5,169 nucleotides of DNA, from contig JABJMI010000689.1 in the NCBI GenBank assembly GCA_018659505.1, positions 1-5,169 on the forward strand. Reading direction: 5' to 3'. This stretch comes from Planctomicrobium sp. (lineage in GTDB: Bacteria; Planctomycetota; Planctomycetia; Planctomycetales; Planctomycetaceae). Both the position numbers and the translations under genes were made by a program. The notes under the pieces were generated by a model that worked only from the letters and a program-made list of their open reading frames with translations, was not told the DNA's origin and did not search any database. Positions within the stretch are counted from its first letter, which is position 1. Each line of letters opens with the position of its first letter. Of the stretch, positions 1 to 5,169 are shown piece by piece.

Positions 1-19
1 AAGGTCGTGTCAGATTGTG

Positions 20-2263
20 TTAATCTTTGAACACAAACTCAGGGGTGTTCATCAGTGCCCACATTAAGTCTTCGGTGTTTTGCTGCCGAAGTTTGAGTGG
101 ATCGTCTTCTGCCTTAACATTGTCGTATAATTTCACTCCGATGTCCAATTCTTTCTCATTTGGATACCGGGAATAGATGCCGAGATAGAGTTGCTGCACG
201 ATTTCTTCAGGCGGCAATTCGCTTTTTGAGAGTTCTGCTGCCCAACCATCCTTTGAAGTCACTTTTTTAAACAGGTTTTCAGAATTCATTAAATGCAAGG
301 TTTGCACGACGGTTGGCGAAGACATCCTTTCACATGGCGGATCCTGATTTGGATCAGGACGTCCATAGGCATCAAGGAAAAGTGAGCCAATACGGTGTGT
401 CCATAGCTCCTTTGCTCGTGTTCCTGGAGCCATTGCAGAAAAGCTTTCTGGAACTTTTGTAATCTGAATCACTGAATCAAGTAGAACTTCCGCCCGTAAG
501 CGTTCACGAAAGTGCCTCGAGAAATAACGAGTATCGACTTGGTTCTTTTCAGTCGGCTGCGAACTTAACGAGTACGATTTCGACAAGACGATATGCCGAA
601 TCAGTTTCTTGAGATCGAATTCATTCTGAGCAAGATAGTCGCCTAGGTGCTTTAACAACTCCGGATTCGATGCGGGGTTCGTCGCGCGAAGATCACCCAC
701 CGGATTCACTAATCCGATGGTCATTAAATCGGTCCAGATGCGGTTTGCCATTGTCTGGGAGAAGTAAGGATTGTCTACCGAAGTGATCCACTGTGCGAGT
801 GCTTCTCTGGGGTCGCTGCCTTCCGGGATTTCTGGTGCTTCACCATATAACGGTTTTGGCGAGAGAACCTCGTTTGTTAATGGATGACGAACCTCACCTT
901 TGTCGGTCGAAAAGATAAACTCTTCACTCCCCGAAATCGGAGGCGAAACTCCTGTCCCTTTACGTCCAACTTCTGCAAAGTAGGCAGCGAAGCTATAGAA
1001 ATCTTCTTGTCCATAAACTTCAAATGGATGGTGATGACACTTGGCACATTCGAGACGAATTCCTAGGAAGAGTTGGCTGACAATCGTAGTCAATTCGTCT
1101 GGAGAACGTCGATCACGGAAGAGAGTCACATTCCCATTGCGGAAAGTCGAACCTCGTGCAGCGACCAATTCTCTAACAAACTGATCATACGGCTGATTGG
1201 TTCGGAACGAATTCCGTATCCAGGCATCATAATTCAACGTCGCCTTGATCCCGACTCGATAAGGATTCGGACGTAATAAGTCTGCCCATTTATTTGCCCA
1301 GTGTTCTGCATACTCAGGACGACTGAGAAGATCGTCAACCAATGCGACACGTTTACTGGTTGATTCACTCCCTGTGTCATCACGAGAGAGAAACGCCTCG
1401 GTTTCGGCAGCGGTCGGCATACGACCAATGATGTCGATGTAAACTCTTCGCAAGAATCGATGATCAGGAGCTTGTTCAGAAGAATCTAGCCCCAGTCGAA
1501 TCAATGTTTTGGCGATCAATTGATCAATCGGATGCTCCCCCGCCAAAGAGAGTGGAGGAGGTGCATCACCTGCTAATGGAACGGAACCAGTAAAGACCGC
1601 GAAGTGACCGAAGTAGCGTGCCATGATCGCTGCCTCTCCAGTGATCCTGCCTGCGGTGACGATTCCATGTTCATCAACGGCAACAATCGGATCTTCATTC
1701 GACTGATAAATTGCGAGCGAAGTAACGTCTCTGGTCGAGCCATCCGAGTAATGAGCGGTGAGTTGTAATGGATGCTTCTCGCCGTGTTGGAAAATTTTCT
1801 CTGTTGGCGTGACTGTTACATTCTTTATTGATGGAGTTCCAACGATTTCCCGCGGTGCACCTGCTTTGATCCACTTGAGTAGAAGTTGATACCCAGAACT
1901 CTCGACGGGTAAGCGAAGACCTCCACCATGAGGAGTTAGTCCCGCTGGTTTCATTAACAGCAGACTTGCTTCAGGACGAGTGAATGAAATTCGTCGTCCT
2001 CTTGTTTCTTTCGTCAAGGCATTATGGTCGAAGTCAGAATCAAATCCGAGCAACGAAAGTTGAAACCCGTTTTGACCACGTTGCTTCCCATGGCATGGTC
2101 CAGAATTACAACCAAAGCGAGTCAATACTGGTTGAATATCCCTCTCGAAATCAATCTCCTCGGTAGGTGACGTCGTTGCTCTTGGCGGAGCCTCAGCGAA
2201 GCTGACTTGACTCATCAAAATGAGTAAACAAATAAGATTGAAATTCGGTAGTCGTAACAACAT
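20..2263 (-). CDS. Secreted planctomycete DUF1549/DUF1553 protein with cytochrome-like motifs and an Ig-like domain
   Basis: Residue numbers count from a TTG at 2266; the preferred start is the ATG directly after it (2263), giving 747 residues. The N-terminus is a signal peptide (R5, hydrophobic core about 10-20, likely cut near SFA-EA), so the protein is exported. Next comes a cytochrome-like region with C53-x4-C58-H59-G and the family block QNGFQLSLLGFD. A Big_2/Ig-like domain spans about 145-230 (YSDGSTRDVT, GIVTAGRITGEA). DUF1549 (PSCyt2) spans about 245-435 and ends in C407-x2-C410-HHHP, a canonical haem-binding CxxCH. DUF1553 (PSD1) spans about 495-740 (QTMANRIW, FDLKKLIRHIVLSKSY, C645-ER). 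This architecture is common in planctomycetes, often beside DUF1501 genes; its biochemical role is not established and links to polysaccharide breakdown are only hypotheses. Haem attachment is inferred. A weak GGAAGG (2276-2281) lies 9 bases before the TTG and 12 before the ATG, so the TTG start is not excluded. The gene appears intact with a TAA stop at 20-22. Confidence 0.93.
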   Translation of the reverse strand: MLLRLPNFNLICLLILMSQVSFAEAPPRATTSPTEEIDFERDIQPVLTRFGCNSGPCHGKQRGQNGFQLSLLGFDSDFDHNALTKETRGRRISFTRPEASLLLMKPAGLTPHGGGLRLPVESSGYQLLLKWIKAGAPREIVGTPSIKNVTVTPTEKIFQHGEKHPLQLTAHYSDGSTRDVTSLAIYQSNEDPIVAVDEHGIVTAGRITGEAAIMARYFGHFAVFTGSVPLAGDAPPPLSLAGEHPIDQLIAKTLIRLGLDSSEQAPDHRFLRRVYIDIIGRMPTAAETEAFLSRDDTGSESTSKRVALVDDLLSRPEYAEHWANKWADLLRPNPYRVGIKATLNYDAWIRNSFRTNQPYDQFVRELVAARGSTFRNGNVTLFRDRRSPDELTTIVSQLFLGIRLECAKCHHHPFEVYGQEDFYSFAAYFAEVGRKGTGVSPPISGSEEFIFSTDKGEVRHPLTNEVLSPKPLYGEAPEIPEGSDPREALAQWITSVDNPYFSQTMANRIWTDLMTIGLVNPVGDLRATNPASNPELLKHLGDYLAQNEFDLKKLIRHIVLSKSYSLSSQPTEKNQVDTRYFSRHFRERLRAEVLLDSVIQITKVPESFSAMAPGTRAKELWTHRIGSLFLDAYGRPDPNQDPPCERMSSPTVVQTLHLMNSENLFKKVTSKDGWAAELSKSELPPEEIVQQLYLGIYSRYPNEKELDIGVKLYDNVKAEDDPLKLRQQNTEDLMWALMNTPEFVFKD

Positions 2264-2307
2264 CAAGGCGAGGAACCTTCCGAGTTAGTACGGGAAGATT
2301 AAATAAG

Positions 2308-2332
2308 GCAGGGCTTCAATCAGAAGTCCTGC
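2308..2332 (-). terminator. Hairpin followed by a T-rich run upstream of the DUF1549 gene
   Basis: Arms 2308-2317 and 2323-2332 form a 10-pair stem with one mismatch (2313/2327, an A-C mismatch in minus-strand RNA) around a 5-base loop. On the minus strand the stem is followed by CTTATTTAATCTT, a broken T-run. This resembles a weak intrinsic terminator. It sits about 45 bases before the DUF1549 start, so it could end transcripts arriving from pspA or act within the DUF1549 leader. The mismatch and interrupted T-run limit confidence. Confidence 0.4.
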
Positions 2333-2405
2333 TAATCATACTCTGTTCATGTCGCTAGAAGCAATGGTTTCCTTTCATGTAAATTTGCAGCCCTGTATTT
2401 ACAAA

Positions 2406-2481
2406 CTCATACAAGCACGACGCGCAAGCAAGAGAATTATACAAGTTTGGTTCTCTTGGTCGCACTGCGTGCTTGTATGAG
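2406..2481 (-). repeat. Long two-helix inverted repeat (possible terminator of the pspA unit)
   Basis: The outer arms 2406-2419 (CTCATACAAGCACG) and 2468-2481 are a perfect 14-base inverted repeat. Inside them, 2429-2436 (CAAGAGAA) and 2451-2458 are a perfect 8-base inverted repeat. The two helices are separated by a symmetric 9-by-9 internal loop and capped by a 14-base loop. A second copy of ATACAAG at 2439-2445 could compete with 2409-2415 for the CTTGTAT at 2472-2478. In minus-strand transcripts the structure would form about 30 bases after the small ORF stop and is followed only by TTTGTAAAT, so it is a poor fit to a classical intrinsic terminator. It may instead be a 3'-end-protecting stem, a protein site or a small mobile-repeat remnant. 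The repeat is seen directly; its function is unknown. Confidence 0.6.
2436..2465 (-). promoter_or_regulatory. Possible sigma70-type promoter for the DUF1549 gene
   Basis: A perfect TATAAT lies on the minus strand at 2441-2436. Eighteen bases upstream, GTGCGA (2465-2460) matches the -35 consensus at only 3 of 6 positions. If active, transcription would start near 2429 and leave a leader of about 165 bases that includes the 2308-2332 hairpin. The site lies inside the large inverted repeat. A single TATAAT in AT-rich intergenic DNA can arise by chance. Confidence 0.2.
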
Positions 2482-2510
2482 GAATACTCATTGGGTTGGT
2501 TGAGAAATTT

Positions 2511-2636
2511 TCAAGGGCGAATACGATCACATTGCCACCACGACACGATAAGCCTCCATATTTCAATGATGAGTTGACGCATTGGAAATTCACCGGAATA
2601 ACGAAATTCTGTACGGAAGCTCCCAGCTGAATTCAT
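2511..2636 (-). CDS. Candidate 41-residue small protein with an amphipathic helix, directly downstream of pspA
   Basis: An ATG at 2636 opens a 41-codon frame ending in TGA at 2511-2513. It starts 9 bases after the pspA stop, and AAGGTG lies 5 bases before the ATG, overlapping that stop. The pspA gene has the same AAGGTG at nearly the same spacing. The product begins MNSAGSFRTEFRYSGEF and continues with a helix-like stretch RQLIIEIWRLIVSWWQ (20-35). There Q21, E25, R28, S32 and Q35 fall at 4-3-4-3 spacing on one face, while Leu, Ile, Val and Trp cover the rest. That suggests a membrane-surface helix rather than a classical transmembrane segment, since E and R interrupt the hydrophobic run. I recognise no family. 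Its position suggests translation from the pspA message and a role near PspA at the membrane, both inferred. The alternative is a chance frame in the pspA 3' region; the evidence is only the start signals, the spacing and the helix pattern. Confidence 0.42.
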   Translation of the reverse strand: MNSAGSFRTEFRYSGEFPMRQLIIEIWRLIVSWWQCDRIRP

Positions 2637-2641
2637 CGAGA

Positions 2642-2647
2642 CACCTT
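2642..2647 (-). promoter_or_regulatory. Ribosome binding site of the small ORF, overlapping the pspA stop
   Basis: Minus strand reads TAAGGTG-TCTCG-ATG. The AA of the pspA TAA stop is the first part of AAGGTG, five bases before the small ORF start. This arrangement allows ribosomes ending on pspA to restart on the small ORF. It is the main evidence that the ORF is translated. Confidence 0.45.
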
Positions 2648-3329
2648 ACGAATCAGAGGTCGCCAAGCGCGCCTTGAGTTCATTCAAAGACTCTTCGAGT
2701 TTTTCCTTTCGCTCTGTTTGTTCGAATTCCTCTTGAAGTGCTTCTTCAGTCGGATCGACTCCATCAAGACGGTCGTAAGCATCGCTGAGGTTTTCCGCTC
2801 GATTGACTCTCTCTTCGAGTCGAGAGAACTCAGCGAAGGCGGAGCGTCCGTTTGCTTTTTCGAGGACATTATGGATCTTCTGCTTAGACTCTGCCTGAGC
2901 AAGTCTTGCCACGAGTAAAGTCCGTTTGTGGCGTGCCTGTTGGATTTTGTCTTCCAGATCACGATACGAGTTCTGTAGCTTCGCAACTTGTGTCCGTTGC
3001 GAGTCGAACGTCTTCTGGATGGTGTCGAGACGATCCTGTAACCGCAGTTTCTGCTCCAGTGCTTGTCTCGCAGTCGATTCGTTTCCATTCTTAAGTGAGG
3101 TAGCTGCCCGCTTCTCCCAGGTTTCAATTTCGGAATTGAGTTGATCGACTTCCTTGCCGAGTTGAATTTCATCAGCAATCGCGGCTGCCACCGATTGCCG
3201 GACGACATTAAGTTCTTCCTCCATATCGCAAACAAGTTGATGCAGCATCCGTTCTGGATCTTCGATTTTTTCACGAATCGCTGTAATGTTCGAACGCATG
3301 ACAAAAGAGAATTGTTGAATCCAGGACAT
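2646..3329 (-). CDS. pspA: PspA/IM30 family membrane-maintenance protein
   Basis: The product is 227 residues, close to the roughly 222 of Escherichia coli PspA. PspA/IM30/Vipp1 proteins are bacterial ESCRT-III relatives that polymerise on the inner membrane and protect or remodel it under stress. The sequence is collinear with that family: an amphipathic N-terminal helix (MSWIQQFSFVMRSNI, 1-15), then the EDPERML block (23-29) leading into DMEEEL (35-40). Long heptad-rich coiled-coil helices run from about 30 to 155, including WEKRA (71-75) and ARQALEQK (87-94). A conserved FSRLEERVNRAE block (168-179) and an acidic C-terminal helix follow. The ATG at 3329 is preferred over a GTG at 3338: it puts the N-terminus in register with PspA, and the GTG lies inside the Shine-Dalgarno sequence. 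No pspF, pspB or pspC gene is next to it in this window; upstream is a polytopic membrane protein and downstream a candidate small ORF. No sigma54 -24/-12 promoter was seen in the 72-base gap upstream. Family assignment is firm; stress induction here is not shown. Confidence 0.93.
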   Translation of the reverse strand: MSWIQQFSFVMRSNITAIREKIEDPERMLHQLVCDMEEELNVVRQSVAAAIADEIQLGKEVDQLNSEIETWEKRAATSLKNGNESTARQALEQKLRLQDRLDTIQKTFDSQRTQVAKLQNSYRDLEDKIQQARHKRTLLVARLAQAESKQKIHNVLEKANGRSAFAEFSRLEERVNRAENLSDAYDRLDGVDPTEEALQEEFEQTERKEKLEESLNELKARLATSDS

Positions 3330-3334
3330 GAGAG

Positions 3335-3341
3335 TCACCTT
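3335..3341 (-). promoter_or_regulatory. Ribosome binding site that fixes the pspA start
   Basis: Minus strand reads AAGGTGA-CTCTC-ATG, a strong Shine-Dalgarno match 5 bases before the ATG at 3329. The alternative GTG start at 3338-3336 lies within this element and has no comparable site at the right distance, so the longer 230-residue reading is unlikely. Confidence 0.75.
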
Positions 3342-3343
3342 TC

Positions 3344-3359
3344 AAAAGAGTAAAAGAGT
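3344..3359. repeat. Tandem 8-base repeat upstream of pspA
   Basis: AAAAGAGT occurs twice in direct tandem (3344-3351 and 3352-3359), immediately upstream of the pspA ribosome binding site. On the transcribed strand it gives a pyrimidine-rich ACTCTTTT stretch. Such a repeat could change copy number by slippage, but two copies can also be chance. Confidence 0.5.
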
Positions 3360-3401
3360 TAGTAGGGAAATTGAGAGAACGTCTTTGGTTTGTGAGGCGT
3401 G

Positions 3402-5169
3402 TCAGTTCCACGTTTCTAGTTCTGAACTAAGATAACGCAGCTGTTGCAGCATTTTTTCACGATTACGTTCGCAATAGGCTGCCAGTCCAATGACGGCCGC
3501 TCCAACGGCAATCCCAGCTAGCCAGAGCAAGCTTGGTTGATCGATTGATCCGCGAACGACGATTGCGATCAGGTCTGCGATCAGGAATGCACTTCCGGTG
3601 TACATCAATGCTTTGACTCGTAAACCCATCGCAACAACGACGACGACAATTGAAGTCAACATGAGAGTGATCAAGTGAATCCAACTCCCTCCGACGATTT
3701 CAAATGTTGGAGAGACGAGAATACTTAAGGCTCCAGCGTACCGCAGCGGGTTTTGTAATCGAGTCGGAATTTCCGATCTGAGCAGTTCCACAATCGCGAG
3801 AACAGTGATCCCAACCGGGACGAGGAAGAGTTGTGGATCGCTCCAGTTAAGATCCTTCCATAGCATGGCGAGTGAGATATTCAACGTGACCGCCGAACCG
3901 AGAAGAAGCACTGTTCTCTTTTCCTCTAAACCTCTCCAGAAGTAGAAACCGCCTGCGAGTAACAATGCGAGGCTGTTCACACCTGGCCAGTAAATCGCTG
4001 GACTGAACAAAAACTGCGAGACGCCAACAACAACTGTCAATGCAGGCAGCGTGAAAGACGTTTTTCTGAGCGGACTTGCAAAGACATTCCAGTTGCCATC
4101 TGCATAGTTCACCCGAGAGATTGTCCAGGTGAACAACGCTAGAAGAGTTGGAGCAAACAGTGCCAGTGTTGAACTCAATGAGATAACACCTAACAGGGCG
4201 AAATAGATGATGCCCGCAAGTGCGATGATCTGAGCCGCCCAAACGTGTGCTTCGGCGTATCGCTTTGCGTAAGTATCGAGTTTTCCTTCGTTTACAATCG
4301 CTGCTTTTCGTATTGCCAACAGACATTGATTACCGATCAGGGTCGTAAATGTGATCGCAGCGATGATGAACTGGAACAAGCTGAGTGAACCATTCATATA
4401 GAACATTGATTGAAAGAGACAGATTCCTGTCATGATCTCCAGCCCAACAGGTGCGATACGAGCAATTTCAGAGGAGGTCTTCTTTCGCTGCCGCCAGAAG
4501 ATAGATGAAAGCACCGCAGTCAGGGCAAGTGGCAATGACGCAACCGCAAGGTTGTTCTGCTCAAGAGCGAACAGGAAGTCAGCGTTCGTACTAAATAATT
4601 GGATCACAAATACCAGCAAGTGACAGTTGACTAAGGCAAGTAATCCTTCGGACAACCAGCCAAGTTGCTGACGTCGATTTATTAAAAAGATACCGGCAAT
4701 GGCAATCAGTCCCGCGAGTCTGATACCTCCGGAAAAGAATGGTAATCCGACGATAGCAATAACGCTTAGAGTCACTCCGAGACACCATTCGAGTGCCTGT
4801 AACGAACGATGGTTGGTTTCACTGATTTGGGACTCAGACCGAATCAGAGACTCTTTAGCAACAATGATCAACAATGAAAGAGTCGACCACACAACAGGCA
4901 CCCAACTGAGATAAAATTCTAACTGAACTACTTCCATAAAGGTGCAGCCGCTCAATGCGAGCAGTGAAAGCCAGGAGAGAATGGTCAATCCGGTGGACTT
5001 TGACCTCCAGGCTAGTTCAGCTCCTGCGACAAAACTGATGGCTGCGGCGCCCCACATCGTGAAGTCAGACAGACCAACGGTCGCGTTCAAGAGTTCGGGT
5101 AGGAAAATAATCTGAAGACCAATAATCCCAAGACCGGAAACGATCTCCGACGCTCTTTCGAAGACCTGA
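3402..5169 (-). CDS. Large polytopic membrane protein, 3' part only (5' end beyond the window)
   Basis: The frame ends at TGA 3402-3404 and stays open to the window edge: 26 further codons lie above the TTG at 5090-5088 with no stop. They encode another hydrophobic stretch (GLGIIGLQIIFLPELL). The gene is therefore partial, with at least 588 residues visible. The protein is a nearly unbroken series of roughly 18-20 hydrophobic segments separated by short, often basic loops (for example RRQQ, WRQRKK, RKAA). Near the C-terminus are two long segments, one containing IVVVVVAMGL and one beginning TGSAFLIADLIAIVVRG. It ends in a charged tail (ERNREKMLQQLRYL) that is probably a cytoplasmic helix. I recognise no enzymatic or transport motif. 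The overall look resembles the very long, uncharacterised multi-spanning proteins of planctomycetes, but that is an impression, not a family assignment. It lies 72 bases upstream of pspA on the same strand with no clear terminator between, so cotranscription is plausible. Confidence 0.82.
   Translation of the reverse strand, partial: QVFERASEIVSGLGIIGLQIIFLPELLNATVGLSDFTMWGAAAISFVAGAELAWRSKSTGLTILSWLSLLALSGCTFMEVVQLEFYLSWVPVVWSTLSLLIIVAKESLIRSESQISETNHRSLQALEWCLGVTLSVIAIVGLPFFSGGIRLAGLIAIAGIFLINRRQQLGWLSEGLLALVNCHLLVFVIQLFSTNADFLFALEQNNLAVASLPLALTAVLSSIFWRQRKKTSSEIARIAPVGLEIMTGICLFQSMFYMNGSLSLFQFIIAAITFTTLIGNQCLLAIRKAAIVNEGKLDTYAKRYAEAHVWAAQIIALAGIIYFALLGVISLSSTLALFAPTLLALFTWTISRVNYADGNWNVFASPLRKTSFTLPALTVVVGVSQFLFSPAIYWPGVNSLALLLAGGFYFWRGLEEKRTVLLLGSAVTLNISLAMLWKDLNWSDPQLFLVPVGITVLAIVELLRSEIPTRLQNPLRYAGALSILVSPTFEIVGGSWIHLITLMLTSIVVVVVAMGLRVKALMYTGSAFLIADLIAIVVRGSIDQPSLLWLAGIAVGAAVIGLAAYCERNREKMLQQLRYLSSELETWN

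Noticed and set aside
884..1276. Two plus-strand frames of 60 and 67 residues
   Set aside because: They lie antisense to conserved DUF1549 coding sequence, lack ribosome binding sites and have no recognisable features.
2405..2491. Small insertion element bounded by ACTCAT direct repeats (2405-2410 and 2486-2491)
   Set aside because: The left copy overlaps the inverted repeat arm and the right copy lies 4 bases beyond the other arm, so they are not proper target duplications; there is no transposase.
2399..2593. 64-residue minus-strand frame starting with GTG between pspA and the DUF1549 gene
   Set aside because: It has no good ribosome binding site, overlaps the better-supported 41-residue frame in another phase, and runs across the whole inverted repeat.
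2684..3304. 206-residue minus-strand frame inside pspA
   Set aside because: It is a shifted reading of the pspA codons, rich in Arg, Ser and Lys with no domain-like pattern; the PspA frame is unmistakable.
3330..3401. Sigma54 promoter expected from the classical pspA model
   Set aside because: No TGGCAC-N5-TTGC-like element is present on the minus strand in this gap; no convincing sigma70 promoter either.
3847..4326. 159-residue minus-strand frame inside the membrane protein gene
   Set aside because: Out-of-phase shadow with high Arg, Ser and Cys content; the overlapping frame has a consistent membrane-protein pattern.

Overview
The window most likely comes from a planctomycete chromosome. 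The strongest sign is the 747-residue secreted protein at 20-2263. It has the domain order typical of that phylum's large paralogous families: an N-terminal cytochrome-like C-x4-C-H motif, a Big_2-type Ig-like domain, DUF1549 (PSCyt2) and DUF1553 (PSD1). Base composition is moderate, near 50% GC by eye. I cannot name the genus.

Every credible gene is on the minus strand, so transcription runs from high to low coordinates. In that order: (1) 5169-3402 is the 3' part of a very hydrophobic polytopic membrane protein whose reading frame is open to the window edge; the gene is cut off by the window and the TTG at 5090 is probably not its start. (2) A 72-base gap follows, with a tandem 8-base repeat and a strong ribosome binding site. 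(3) 3329-2646 is a PspA/IM30 (Vipp1-like, ESCRT-III superfamily) coiled-coil protein. (4) 2636-2511 is a candidate 41-residue gene whose ribosome binding site overlaps the pspA stop codon and whose product would contain an amphipathic helix. (5) 2510-2264 holds no gene that I can support. It contains two inverted repeats (2406-2481 and 2308-2332) that look like RNA hairpins, plus a perfect TATAAT on the minus strand inside the first. (6) 2263-20 is the DUF1549/DUF1553 protein.

The membrane protein, PspA and the candidate small protein may form one transcription unit concerned with the cytoplasmic membrane; this is inferred from spacing and order only. The DUF1549/DUF1553 gene is separated from them by 247 bases with hairpins and is probably an independent unit. 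Its usual partner, a DUF1501 gene, would lie beyond position 1 and is not visible. I see no tRNA, rRNA, CRISPR array, transposase or prophage feature. The best candidate for something undescribed is the small gene directly behind pspA.
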